DNA of 64,000 bases from positions 62,833,277 through 62,897,276 of the forward strand of contig OX031056.1 in the NCBI GenBank assembly GCA_943736015.1, written 5' to 3'. Every line of letters starts with the position of its first letter. The first letter of the stretch is position 1. The translations under genes and the position numbers were made by a program. The notes beneath the pieces are model-generated. The model was not told where the DNA came from. It did not search any database and saw only the letters and a program-made list of their open reading frames with translations. Below, in pieces: positions 44,000-56,218 of the stretch. This stretch comes from Tridacna crocea. Lineage: Eukaryota; Mollusca; Bivalvia; Cardiida; Cardiidae.

Positions 44000-45500
44000 A
44001 TGACGGTTGAAACTACATCGAAAATTATAACATTTATCCCAACCCTCTTTATTTAAAATGGATTGTGAAACAGGTTTTCACAGCGTACATAAATCCCTAT
44101 TCAGAAAAGTGAAATCAGTTTCTCCAGCCGCTAGTAAAAACCTAAAATTAGCTATGTCTTTTTGTGAGAGACAATAATATATTATGACCTTATCGGAAAG
44201 CGTGAATCAAAGATCAGACTGCACATTCTGTGCCGTCTGTTCTTGATCTACATTGTCCGCATTGTCGGTCTAAGCGTTAACCAGTCTACATAATTGCTTG
44301 CAGAAAACCTAAACCAGTTCTCGTGCTGTGATGTGGCTAGATCAAAAGGTTGAGCCGGCTAATAACAGGATGCAAACCCTGACCTTTGAGACGAAAGGCT
44401 GACCCGCATCAACATTTACCTCTGTGTCTTACAGAGTATAATGTAACGACGGCAAATAATGAAAAATAAAAAAATTAATTCGAGCCATGAACGGTGAACA
44501 TTACCTATTTCTGGACTTTACTGGGCTTTAATGTTACATGCTTCCTTTGGGCATTTTCTACAAGATTAACACAATTTCCTATAGCTTTGCTTTGCCGATA
44601 AACATCTAAGCGATGATTTCTAAACGTATAGCATCTGTCCCTACAAGCTAAGTAAAAATTGATACGCTATGTCAGAGAATCTATTATTTAGCATCATTAT
44701 GTAGGAACAAGGTCAAACTATCGATTATTGATGGTTGAATGTCTTGTAAACTTTATCAATATCCTATGTATTGTAACTTCTGCCTGCGCAAAATGTAGAA
44801 TGAAAATAGAGAGTCTAATACTCAAATATGATTGTCTGGCCTTTCCTTTTTGATAAGAAATAAAAGGCTCCAAAGATGGTTTAAAACATACACCACTGTC
44901 AGGGACGTAACTGACTGTACACAATAACACAGTTGCCGAAACTGTGCCCAAAAAATATGCTTCGTCCCAGAATGAATTTAGGAATTTCAGTGGTTTGTTT
45001 CCTGGTTTGTTTTATGGATATTATAGTTTTTTTGCCACTGATAACAACATTTCAGTCCTATTTATCATGATAAAGACTCGCATATCTATGTGTTTCCTTT
45101 CTTTAAGAGAACTCAAGATTTTAAACGACAACAGCTAACTTTTATGTGTTTCTTTGTCCAACCTGTAGTGAACCATGTGGTTAGCAGTTCTCTGTCCAAA
45201 GAAACTACGATGGCACCAACACTTTACAACTATAACCTATGGATCACAAATCCAGTGTATATGTAACGAGTCCCAGTAGAACTCCATATTAGACCTACAT
45301 GTATGTACGTTATCGACAACTTTACATGTGGTAAAATGACATAAGAGCTCATTGTATCCCGGAAATGATGTCATTAGTTATTTATGGACAATTTATTGCC
45401 TTACGCTCCATGGGACAATCCAACACAGCTTGGGTTACTAAGCGGGTGAGGTATATGAGAAAAAATGAATATCAGTTCCGGAAGCTTTACTTAGGAAGAA
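44000..45500. other. Gene-free stretch
   Basis: Apart from hairpin C at 44192-44260, no exon, tRNA or repeat structure could be supported. The reading frames are short and lack splice context. Confidence 0.5.
44192..44260. repeat. Hairpin C copy
   Basis: GTGAATCAAAGATCAGACTG...GCCGTCTGTTCTTGATCTA. Confidence 0.65.
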
Positions 45501-45532
45501 CATTGTATGCGCACTGACCGCAGAGATATTAC

Positions 45533-46028
45533 TAGTTGTACGGTCAGGATGGCAGGGGACTTGGAAACTTGTTCACGGCTGTGGTGAATCATGTCGCCCC
45601 CAGCCGAAGGCGAGTTGGCGACATGATTTGACACAGCCGTGAACAAGTTTCTAAGTCCCCTGCACCTTACCGTACAACGAATTTATTATACTGCAAAGTT
45701 TTAACCTTTTCAAAGCGCTTTAAGCGAAATTTTCCTGTAATTATAATCTCACGAATCGGGTATCCTAACGAAATAGAAATTTCTTTCTGAGTGCCCCTAT
45801 TCAATGAAAACTGACGTCACTGGAAACTGACGTCACTAAAACGTGCAGTTTGGTGCATAAATGTGCATTCTTGTGATCGAATGACGCCGCAATTTTGGAT
45901 GTAGTGATGTTTACGGGGCACTCAAAAGGGAAACTGGCTTTCCGTGGTTTTTGTCAGGGAACATGATGTATATTTTCCCGGCATGTTAGCCAATCAGATC
46001 AAGAGAAATTTCTTTGCAGTATAATAAA
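45533..46028. repeat. Foldback element E copy
   Basis: Hairpin of CGGTCAGGATGGCAGGGGAC with its inverse near 45640-45680, then a body with TGACGTCA at 45812 and 45828, ending TTTGCAGTATAATAAAA. Confidence 0.65.
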
Positions 46029-46160
46029 ATGATATATAATGCTGTAACGGAGTCATACGTCTTACAAAGACAATAATTATATTGCTTGTTTGTTTATATT
46101 TGAACATCCTTTTTCCTTCGGACATGTCTAGGTGGTCGATTATGAACAGAACGATTGACC

Positions 46161-46244
46161 ATTTCGTCGCTTTACTTCAAAAACCTCTTAACTAAAGCTT
46201 GTTTCTAGCTGTAGTTACGAGTTTTTGAACTAAGCCGACGATTT
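46161..46244. repeat. Hairpin B copy
   Basis: ATTTCGTCGCTTTACTTCAA...GAACTAAGCCGACGATTT; diverged. Confidence 0.65.
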
Positions 46245-46254
46245 ACCAGTCAAC

Positions 46255-46499
46255 CATGCATTCATGCATTCAAGGACCCTAAGAAAGAAGACTGTTTAAA
46301 ACCTTGTGTGTTGGAGGGGGGGGGTAAGTAGAAAATGTTGATAACCAGCATTTTTCCCCTCTTTCTCCCCCCCCCCTTTCTGTGTTTTCATATCCTTTCA
46401 CAGCCAACTGCCATTATTTGAGCTACAATACATTTGTTGTCCGCCATAGTTTTTAATTTCGATTAGCCTTATTTTTTGTCGTCTCTTCTGAATAGTTAA
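46255..46499. repeat. MITE A copy, degenerate
   Basis: CAAGGACCCTAAGAAAGAAG...GAAAATGTTGATAACCAGCA...ends TTAA at 46496-46499. The core is interrupted by a G-run and an inverse C-run. Confidence 0.55.
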
Positions 46500-47319
46500 C
46501 TGCAGCCCATCAATATTGGAAATGTGTAACTACGATAGCACAGAGATGACAAGATATAGAAAAAAACCCTGGTTTCTATGACATAGTTGTTCATTCCCAA
46601 GGAAAAGTTGTCTTAATCTCAAGAGATTGGTCTAATAGGCCAAATGGTCTCGTTCTTACAAGTTATTGCACTCATTTCAACATGGTAGATTTCAAAATTG
46701 CTTGATGCTCATTTCTCATTCCAAAGAGAAAGATTTATATCGTAACACATGTTACTTTTTTCCTTCCAACAATGTAGATATTGCCATATCTCCAATGTCA
46801 CGGGTTGTTGTCTCGTGGGACAACCATGTAAATTTATATAATCTGGGTGCTCGTAGTAACTATTCGCAATGTAAAGGAAAGGTAGACATAATAATAAGTC
46901 GCTGCCCAAACTGAATTTTCAAGTTTCAGTATCGCAGATGTTTTAAGTTTCCCATTGAATCCAAGTAAATCTAATAGTGTTTCTTTACTACGACTCGAGT
47001 AAATGTACGTATTCCAACGAAAAATATCCGATAGTGTCTGATCCCCGAGAGTAAATTTTCACTATCAAACACGATATGTATCGTTCCACGAGTTTAGTTT
47101 CTCGTTCAAAGAAGGTATAACGAAGTAGAGCTGTCACTGAATGTGACTTAAGCTACGGGAAAGTTACTACGATATTGTATTCTGAATTTAACATATTAAC
47201 ACCTCGTTTCCACAAACTTAGAAAATATCTGGTTGAAACGAGATACTTTGTCGTGGGAATATAGTATAATTTTGTGGAAACAAGTTTTTATTCGAAATAG
47301 ATAAAAAAAACAGTATCAG

Positions 47320-47373
47320 ATCGTCGGTTTACTTAAAAAACCTCGTAACTACATCTTGTAACAAACCGACGAT
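47320..47373. repeat. Hairpin B copy, right arm deleted
   Basis: ATCGTCGGTTTACTTAAAAA...CTTGTAACAAACCGACGAT. The inner part of the right arm is missing. Confidence 0.65.
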
Positions 47374-47698
47374 AGCCCTTTTCTTCTGCCGTAGGTACAT
47401 GTACTTATAAACGGTTTCAAACAAGAATCTCCTCAACAACCTGTTATCAAGGACTCCATGAAACATAAATGTACGTTGAATCAGATTAGACGCTGCGTGT
47501 ATGCAGGCCCATCTTCATTCAATTGCAAAGGCAACACTATGTCGCAAAGCGCAGGAAACATATTGGGTACATTAACAGAGACAAGGGTTGGTCTAATATG
47601 CTATATATCGCCATATAGTTCCCTGCAATAAGCTTTAATAAAAACCTTTGAGAATTGCAATTGTGTTATAGAGCATAATGACTGGATTCTTGTGCATT

Positions 47699-47780
47699 AT
47701 ACTGCCGGTTTACATAAAAAAAGTCATAACTACAGCTTGTTACAAGCTGTATTTATGAAGTTTTTTAAGTAAACCGACAA
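47699..47780. repeat. Hairpin B copy
   Basis: ATACTGCCGGTTTACATAAA...GTTTTTTAAGTAAACCGACA, loop AGCTTGTTACAAGCT. Only 330 bp from the truncated copy. Confidence 0.7.
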
Positions 47781-47799
47781 TGCGACCTTCACCGTCAAA

Positions 47800-47920
47800 G
47801 CCTCCGCAGAAAGCAATTCAGATCATTAAAACGCTCAGGAAGGCTTTTGAAAATCTTGTGGGAAAGGAGAAAATGCTGGTATCACAATATTTTCTCATCT
47901 TTCTAAGACAAAGACAAATC
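47800..47920. repeat. MITE A fragment
   Basis: AAGGCTTTTGAAAATCTTGT, GGGAAAGGAGAAAATGCTGG, then a degenerate inverse. Confidence 0.45.
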
Positions 47921-48334
47921 TCTAATTCGCTGCACATATACTCTGAGCCACATTTAGCTCAATGCTTTGAAAATAGACGTTTCTAAACTTCAGCCGTCTG
48001 ATTAAGAGAGTCTTTTATTCATATGTATTTAATATAAAATATAAAGTACTTGTACATGTACTTCAAAGAATGTTGTAGCCAATAGAGAAATTGTTCAGAA
48101 TGAATATAATTATATTCTCCAATAGCTAGAATGCTTTTTTATCCACTTCCTGAAAATCCCTGAAAACCCCAGCACTTCCTTTGTCTTTTTACTTTATTAG
48201 AAGTATCTGTAAATCGAAATAATCGTCGAAAAGAACGAAGCGCAAAAGGGCTTGATATCGACGCTAATTACCATAATTCCAACGATTTCCCTCGTTACAT
48301 TAAGTCGCATCGATGACCTTTTTATCCTGCGGCA

Positions 48335-48490
48335 GACCAGAGTCTGTATTCATCAAACATCTTTAAGAATATTCCTTGTCTTTATCTCTGATATTTCTAA
48401 TTTCAAAAGTAACACATACTGTGACAGGCTAAAAGATATGGTTTAATTATTCGGAAGTTGTGTTACTTTCAAATTCGCCATCTTCGCCGA
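48335..48490. repeat. Foldback H copy, degenerate
   Basis: GTCTGTATTCATCAAACATC...GAAGTTGTGTTACTTTCAAA; the centre is eroded. Confidence 0.5.
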
Positions 48491-48654
48491 TAATGCGATA
48501 AATAGCAAGTTTTAGGCAACTTTCATTGAGGCTGTAAAGTTTATCCGCTTAACTATTTGCGGCGACCTTAATGTTATGCGTTGATAATTTCTTATGCAAT
48601 CTTACACAGGTTGCAAGAGCATTTCTACAACTCAACTCAAACACTTCATTTCTT

Positions 48655-48712
48655 CATGATAAGCCCAGAGTTTTTCATGATAAGCCCAGAGTTCTTCATG
48701 ATAAGCCGAAAG
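48655..48712 (+). repeat. Short tandem repeat, 19-20 bp times 3
   Basis: TTCATGATAAGCCCAGAGTT repeated three times, the last diverged (AAGCCGAAAGG). Confidence 0.85.
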
Positions 48713-49762
48713 GTTTGAGAAGTTTCAAAGACTGATCCGTCCTAGAAACCATAAACAAAGATGCTTCTGTTCTGCCAAACACGTGTTTGTGTTGTTTTCG
48801 TTTAAAGCTATTTAAATTGCCAAGGAAGGTAAAAGATGTTAGTAAAGAAAATATATGTTCACTTTGTAATGAAATAACTAATAAACGTGTGTGCAGAACT
48901 GGTAATATGAATCCTCTTATAAACATGGATACTGGCGCCGATAGCAGACATATAAGTAGTGGGGGCTAAGGGCCATTATATAAGTTAATTTGGCTCCCTA
49001 GCCGAATAAAAACTAGAGGTAACCAGTAGATTCGTCTTCTCACATTATTCCTTTGTTTTTTAGTCTTGGTTATCTTGGATATGTTGAGATAAATGTAATA
49101 TGATTTATTTTATATGTGTAAGGTCCTCATGTAATTCCAATCAAGTTCTGTTTTGTTGTCAATAATCCCGAAATACGTATATATTAATTTTTGAAACGAT
49201 CTAACTAGATTTGGGTGAAATGTAATCTCTAGAATATTGCCGTGAGGTGCAAGAAAATCAAGGATAAAAACCAAGTAATCCTAAGACTTATGTAGTACCA
49301 AAGGAGAATCAAAGGAAATAACCGAAGAATGGTCCCTATTGTTATACAATGTTCAAAAGGAAAAGATCTGACTGAGAAACCAAGAAACATAGGCCATTAT
49401 TCCTAACTTCAACGCTTGATATCTCCGCCGCAAATAGGCCGATCATGAAATAATAACCTGTCGAATCCCTTAGGATTATTGATCGCACAAACACACGCAC
49501 ATGGACTGCTTATTGTACACTTAATCGTTTAGCTCATTGCACGATGATCAAATTTTTGTGTGGTCTAAATTAAAAACTACAAGTAAATATGGACACGACA
49601 TATTGAATATTGATCATATGATAGAATTTGTCTTGTCAAGTGTAGAAAACACTTTTGAAAAAAATATATATATATTTCAATAGTTTTCTTCTTTTCCTCA
49701 CGGTGTTTTCAAATAATGTGTTTTCTCATGGTCGTTAGGATAAAAGATTGTCTAAACATTTG

Positions 49763-49946
49763 TTAATCCTTTCAAAGACGACAGAAATTTGGACTTGTCT
49801 TTATATTTAAAGCATTGGCAGACGTCAACATAATTTTGCCTCTAAAAATTGTATTTTGTTAAGGCAAGGGTAAAAAATATATTAGGAAAAAGCATCGTTT
49901 TAAAAAGGCTTCTCATTAAAGTCGGTATTGTGTGGTAAAGGGTTAA
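49763..49946. repeat. MITE A copy, core deleted
   Basis: TTAATCCTTTCAAAGACGAC to TTGTGTGGTAAAGGGTTAA. A second degenerate copy (about 49528-49762) abuts it. Confidence 0.6.
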
Positions 49947-50075
49947 GAAAGTTCAATATAGTAACAGCTTTCAGCTCTGCCCAATTTTTAATAGCAATAT
50001 AGTCTAACAGCATGCGAACCCTTCGAACCATATTTGGAAGCATCCTACTAGCAATATATAAATTTTTCAGTGTCG

Positions 50076-50146
50076 GTCGGTCGGCCAGTTGGTCGTCAGC
50101 CAGCCAGCCAACCAGCCAGCCAGTCAGTAAGTCAGTCAGCCAGTCG
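50076..50146 (+). repeat. Degenerate (CAGC/CAGT)n tract
   Basis: GGTCGGTCGGCCAGTTGGTC, then CCAGCCAGCCAACCAGCC and GTCAGTAAGTCAGTCAGCCA. Confidence 0.8.
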
Positions 50147-50329
50147 TTTTTTCGATCATTCCTTCATTCATTTATGCTTTACATAGTGCGTTCAAAGTCA
50201 ACTGTTGCAAAATGTTTCAAGAAGTGACCAGAGATGAAAACTGAAATCGCAGTTTTCACTATGGCCACATTCAACTCTGTAAAAAATATCTTAACCCTAT
50301 GGATGCTAGTCACGACTCACTTGCTTTTG

Positions 50330-50395
50330 CTGACAATGTAGATCAAGATCAGACTGCACAGAACGTGCAGTGTGATCTTGGATCTACACTGTCCG
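50330..50395. repeat. Hairpin C copy
   Basis: GTAGATCAAGATCAGACTGC...GCAGTGTGATCTTGGATCTA. The flanking GACAATGTAG and CTACACTGTC extend the stem. Confidence 0.7.
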
Positions 50396-51083
50396 ACACG
50401 GAGATTCCATTACCCGAAAGTAGCTTTGAACTATCAAAGCTATCGGGTTGAAAGTTTTATTTGACTCATTCAGCAGGATAAAGGTTAGGTAAAGGAAAGG
50501 TTTGTGAACTTGAACCAACCAGTGTCCTCCTTCTCATCAAAAGAGGTAGCAATGGAGTTTGCACGCTACGACACCATAAAATGCATTGTGTCTAGAAACA
50601 CGTTAGAAGCCGACAACGTATAGAACATTTACATCTATCAACATCAAAACATTTAAATCACTAGATGATTCGCCAGAAAATATATAACGCAGACAACAGA
50701 GATCGTAAAAATCTAAATTAGATACTGATAATCAATACGATTTAAGTTTGTGTCCATTGTCTAACGTTTTTGATTTTGCGTGTGTGGGGTCTACATCCCT
50801 TGTTTAGGAGTTTTGCGGTCGATGCTGACCAAGATCGGACTGGTCTTTGCAAGCATGACTGAACAGAACCTACTGTCTAGTCTGTTTTCCACACTGTCCA
50901 TCTAATTGTAATTGATTCCGGTAAAAATACTTAACGTGCAATCATTTGTATTCTTTCCTGACTGAGCAAGTATACTTGAACTCTTTAACAAGCTAAATAA
51001 ATGGAATGAATCTTTCAAGCATTTAGTAAAAATCAAAATGTTGTTTCAAAGGTAAATTTTGGAGAAAAATATGCCCGTACCTG

Positions 51084-51147
51084 ACTTTGTGGATCAAAGA
51101 TCAGACTGTACGTTCTGTGCAGTCTAATCTTGATCTAAATTTTCCAC
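51084..51147. repeat. Hairpin C copy
   Basis: GTGGATCAAAGATCAGACTG...GTGCAGTCTAATCTTGATCT. Confidence 0.65.
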
Positions 51148-51248
51148 AGAATATTCTCGAGTTTCTGTAAGCAGCCTAAGAGTTACTTATTTTGGGTTAT
51201 TTCACTCACATCGCCATGAGCGAAAAAAGTCTTTGGCCGATGCCATAG

Positions 51249-51303
51249 TTCAAGATAAGACAGGATAGAACGTGCAGTGTGATCTTGGATCTGTATCATC
51301 CGC
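51249..51303. repeat. Hairpin C fragment
   Basis: Degenerate left arm (CAAGATAAGACAGGATAGAA) and a good right arm (GTGCAGTGTGATCTTGGATC). Confidence 0.5.
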
Positions 51304-51425
51304 TTGTTTACTCAAGCCTGTGTGATAGAGAGTAGTTGATTTGTAGAGGAATGATGGCCTCTCTTTATCGTCTACAGAGACACGGTTTATAAATTTCCCT
51401 CTAAACGATTAATGGATATGTCGTT

Positions 51426-51530
51426 ATTCTTCATATCGTCGGTTTACTTCGAAAACCTTGTAACTATATACAGCTGTTACACAAGCTGTAGTTACGATGT
51501 TTTCGAAGTAAACCAGTGATATGAAGAATA
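51426..51530. repeat. Hairpin B copy with extended inverted flanks
   Basis: The usual hairpin core is flanked by ATTCTTCATAT on the left and ATATGAAGAAT on the right, so the palindrome extends beyond the usual repeat ends. Confidence 0.7.
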
Positions 51531-51826
51531 CCTCCGAAAATAGCGAAGTGATTTTAATTTCATGATAGAGTGACAATCTGGATTTCCCAAACATAATCTA
51601 GGTAGAAATATTACCTTATACGCAATATGAAACAAGTTTTATTAATCCATAAAATTGGATTACGCACGACTTATTATTTATAAACTAACGCTTGTTCTGC
51701 AACTTTAAACTGACAAAATCAAAATGTCGATGAAATATGGTAAAAAAAACAAGAGCACAGTATTAACAAAATCTACTTACTCGTTCGTTAAACCACAATT
51801 AATGCCAATAGAATCAGCATTTGTAA

Positions 51827-52084
51827 TCACTTTTCCAATATGCCGTGTGCTGACTCGGTATTCAGACGGAGTTCGACAGTAGATTCTTTCGCAAGGATGC
51901 CTTTAACAGTTTTTTTATTCCAATAGGGCCTTAGTGGACTGAAATTGAAGAAACCAATATCACAAGATAAACAAAGAGTCGACAGAACTTCAGATCGCGT
52001 CCCCGTTTGCGTGTCGATGCTAATGAAACAACGGAACATCTTTTCAGTTAACTCTTTTTCTGCAAACTGAATCAATTCGACTGC
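51827..52084 (-). CDS. Unassigned coding-like reading frame, possible terminal exon or pseudo-exon
   Basis: An 85-codon open frame between TAA at 52085-52087 and TGA. It lacks simple repeats and has protein-like composition: ELIQFAEKELTEKMFRCFIS, then DTQTGTRSEVLSTLCLSCDI, then FSPLRPYWNKKTVKGILAKE, ending in HGILEK. A weak acceptor (CATTTAAGCAG) precedes it, and GAAAA|GTGATT at the end could be a donor instead of a stop. I do not recognise the family. No partner exon was found nearby. Confidence 0.33.
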   Translation of the reverse strand, partial: AVELIQFAEKELTEKMFRCFISIDTQTGTRSEVLSTLCLSCDIGFFNFSPLRPYWNKKTVKGILAKESTVELRLNTESAHGILEK

Positions 52085-52417
52085 TTAAATGAGCTTAAAG
52101 TGAGTTTTCGCTGCCGTTGTTGAAGATAATTTTTGTCATCGTTAAGCATCTATCAGCGGACAGTCTAGATCACCATCAGACTGCAGGTTCTCCGCAGCAT
52201 GATCTTGGTTTACAAAGTCTGCAAGAGTTACTTAATTTGCCGTTAAAAGAGAAAGAGTTGCTATACCATGTCGACATTCATTTCCTCCCATCTAGTATAA
52301 AATGCTCTTAAAACATTGAACTATTTGAGGTAAAAAAGGGCTTAATGCATTGACAACCGTGACGCATTACACCAAGAAAGGCATCACATAACTATAGATA
52401 TATAAAAGATATTTGAT

Positions 52418-52897
52418 CATACTGCAAAGAAATTTCTCGTGATCCGGTTGGATAAAAATGCCCCAACTTATATATCATGTAAACTGGCAAAACCCACGTA
52501 AAAGCATTTTCCCTTTGGGGAGCCCCATATATATGACTACACTATCAACACAACATTCAAAATGGCGGAGTCGATCAAGATGAATATCACTGCACGTTTT
52601 AGCACGTTTTACCATGGTTTCAGTTCCTAGTGACGTCCTTTTTCATTGAATTGGGGCACTCAGAAGGGAAAATCTATTTCGATGGCGTACTCAATTTTTA
52701 AAACTTTAAATCTGGTGAAACTTAGCAGTCTAAACTGGGTAATAAATTCGTTGTACGGTCAGGTGGCAGGGGACTTGGAAACTTGTTCACGGCTGTGGTA
52801 TATCATGTCGCCATCTCGCCTTCGACTCGGAGTGACATGATTCACCGAATCCGTGAACAAGTTTCCAAGTCCCTTGCCACCTGACCGTACAACTAAT
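52418..52897. repeat. Foldback element E copy
   Basis: Runs from ATACTGCAAAGAAATTTCTC to the hairpin ACGGTCAGGTGGCAGGGGAC...CACCTGACCGTACAACTAA. Only one degenerate GTGACGTCC site remains in the body. Confidence 0.65.
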
Positions 52898-52951
52898 ATT
52901 GTCTACTAAACAGACTGGTCCTTTTACACGTAGAAAATATACCGATAGCAA

Positions 52952-53013
52952 AAGAATCGACCCAGGTCAGCCTGCGCGTACTGTGCACGCTGGCCTGAAT
53001 TGGTAAGTTTTAC
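52952..53013. repeat. Hairpin D copy, degenerate
   Basis: GCAAAAGAATCGACCCAGGT...GCTGGCCTGAATTGGTAAGT. Directly follows an E element. Confidence 0.55.
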
Positions 53014-53943
53014 AGATGTATTAGAACCTGTTTTCATAGGGTATGGCCAATTCATATTGTTATTCAGGCCCGCAATTCGCTTTGTTATAACTTTTTTGAG
53101 GTCCTAAGTACTTACAAACGAAGTTTTACTTCCAATTTGTTCTTAGTTTTCCGAATATTTAGATTAAAAATAATTAGCCGGTGTACGGTCTATAGCAGGC
53201 AGTTGTCAAATTGGGGTACGAGTTATAGCTTTATTTAAACAGTGTACGGACTATAGATGAGGAGAAAGGTTTATATTCTGACGTAAACGGGAGTTATATG
53301 TAAATCTAGATATGAATATGTGTGCGTGCGTTTATACAGACATTGGCAAGTATCATATAATTATTGTTTTCTTAGTTGTGTGCCGAAAACAGAGAAAATT
53401 GGAAATGCAAGTGATTAAAGCATGATTGCATTGAGGTTACAAGTCATTGACAGAACTCGAGCGAATCATTATACAATACTGTTTCATTGCATTAATGCTT
53501 AACCTTGTTTGAGCTTATCATACTGTTCTTAACTTAAAACAAGTTTAGGCTTTCTTAGAATGCAGCTAGTCTTCTGTCGGAAGGACACTTTATGTGACCA
53601 CAAAGTGGTTGTTTGCATGAAATTCACGAGCTGCAATTTGGTGTTTTTGCAGTTTGAAAACTTGATTTTGAATCTCGCATATTAAGGGCATTGGCAATTA
53701 TACTGACATCTTGATAAGCACGCATTCTCAATAAATAGGTGCCATTTGTACTTTTTGTTGTCGTCGAAGATTTTCAGGATAACATACAATCGGAATGTTT
53801 GAATTATTATGGTTAACGATAGAGGGACAATTGGTGACTTTAACGATACACTTGTGCTATCTCAGCAACAAAGATTGTGTTATCCATGCTAGCCATAATG
53901 TGCATATTTGTAAGGTTCGTAACTGTCGCCGAGCGGAATTATA

Positions 53944-55339
53944 TAGGGATGGCAACGGTTAACCGGTTAACCGGTTAACCGATCGAATGACCGATTAACC
54001 GGTTAGGAAATTGGTAACCGGTTAACCAGAAACAAATATAGGCCTATATTATCAAAAGTTTACCAAAATAATCATTATGATAAAAAAAATACAAAGTTAA
54101 CTTTGCCGGTTCTGACAACTAAAACTGTGTCATACGCACATCCAATGTCGCAAAGACGCGGCGAAGGTGTGATATACAGTTTGACATGTCTGTGCAATAT
54201 TAAACATTGTTAATTCGCTAATTAGTCCCCAGTCTCCGATGATAAACAGTCAAACACGTGTTCTCTTTGGATCAAAGGCACTGGCTTATCCTAATTGATC
54301 TGATTGGATTATTTCATTAAGTACCCGCCCCTAATCAAATATATGCATGGATTGACCAATCAGCGTAAGAGGGATTGAAATTTATAAAGTCAATCATTCT
54401 GTGTTCAATCAGGCATAGCGGTTTCTGTTCGTTCGTTCATTATCACTTCGATAAGTATCTTCGAAAATCATAGTATAGTGCAGAGGCTTTGAATTTGGGA
54501 GAGTCTAAAATTTAAACCTGTCGTTTGGGCAATGGCTAACACCCGATCACTTAGCGATAGCCCCTTCGTTTGACGATCAATAACCATACCATCATCTGTA
54601 TGATTCTGTTTGTATATTTTTTAAAGTTGTAAATAGCAGGGATCCCACTAGTTTTTTTCTTTCGATGCAGCACTAAAGTCTGTTATTAATATATCTATGG
54701 GAATTTACTGCTTAAAATCATTAAAAAGCTAAAAAGACAATCAGAAGTGACTCTGATCGGACAATGTCGAAAGGAACATTTTGTTCTGTCATGGGTTTCC
54801 GTGTTTCTTGCATCGAGCATTTTTTCACGTGTTTTAATTTATGGATAGGTATTTCCGCCTGATTTGACAATAATTTATCAAAATGGGTAGCAAGTAACTT
54901 CAAATCCTTGTATTTTACACAAGTTAAGCAGATAGGCCTACTGTTTTTTTTTTCTTTCCAACGTGAGGTCTCACGTGAAACCAAACTTTTTTTTTACGTG
55001 AATTTCAGTTCTATTAGGTGATTTACGCACTAATTTGCGTAGTGGAAACACTGAAATGGCCTGATAATTTCTAGTCCTCTACAGAAAACATTGTGGGAAA
55101 ATGATTTTATTGCCGAGAGGGTGAGAGACCGTCGATAGATTGGCCGTCTTTTGCGCTAAAGTACAGAAATAGTAAACAATACGGGAATGCATTACTCATG
55201 CACCGATTGCCAATGTTGACATGTCGAGCAGGTACCTTCATCTTAAATGTTTTTACATGGTCGTTCGGTTAACCGGTTAACCGATCGAAAGATTGAACGG
55301 TTAACCGGTTTGCAAATTTACTAACCGTTGCCATCCCTA
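53944..55339. mobile_element. hAT-type DNA transposon, non-autonomous, 1.4 kb
   Basis: The ends are TAGGGATGGCAACGGTTAAC and, inverted, CCGTTGCCATCCCTA, with multiple GGTTAACCGGTTAACC runs inside both ends. Perfect 8-bp target duplications GAATTATA flank it (53936-53943 and 55340-55347). An 8-bp duplication is the hAT hallmark. The interior has only short frames (the longest is minus 54721-54984) and no recognisable transposase. Confidence 0.85.
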
Positions 55340-56218
55340 GAATTATATGTTAAAAACTGAATTCTTTAAAAAAAATCGGAGAGTATCTAAACATTTGAGT
55401 GGAAATATTTCAGCACGGTTATACAACGCATTTAAAAAAATATCATTTTTATGTTCCATTTAAGTTTTACATACGTATATCAGGATTTCGAACTTGTCGC
55501 CGAAAGCATTAAATTCAACGTACATCAACGCAAATACGGAATAAGAATGCAACGGAATAACACAATCTTGTGAAAACATTTTGTTTTATGCTCAGAATTT
55601 CGAAATTAACCATAAAATACTTTGTAAGGTTATCGGAAAAATGATATCTACATCAAGACAGATTAACCTTATTTTTCAGGCCGAAGGTTTAAGGCAGTGA
55701 GGTTTGTTACTCGTCATTTGGCAATTTCATACCACTAGACCTATTACCGTAACGTTTTATCAGCCTGAAACGCTTTTAAGTAAGTATTGAAAAAAAACCC
55801 TAGAAAGGAGTGTTGGATTCCTGCAGTAGTCATGGAATGTAAAGTTGGATGCATTTTGTAAGGTTCGTTTTGTAAGGTTAGTTATCGGATATCCACTGGT
55901 CTTTATAATTAACACGTCATTTCATAAAAGTTTTGACGTAATTCAATGATGCAGGCGTTCATCCGCCATATTTTCGCTGTTGTTTTGGAGTAAAACAGAT
56001 TTTTGTTTGAGACGAAGGGGTCAAGGCACTTGTGGTAAGTTTTATTTCTTTAATCTCACGATTCATCAATTTTATAATTGCATATAAATTAATCCATAAA
56101 CAATTGTTTGAAAAAAAAAAATGTTGATATACCCAAACAAGTTTTTATGTTCAAATCAGTCAATAATAATATGAAACTAGAAAGGGGTATAAAGTAATCT
56201 TTCTTTCTGTTTCAAACA

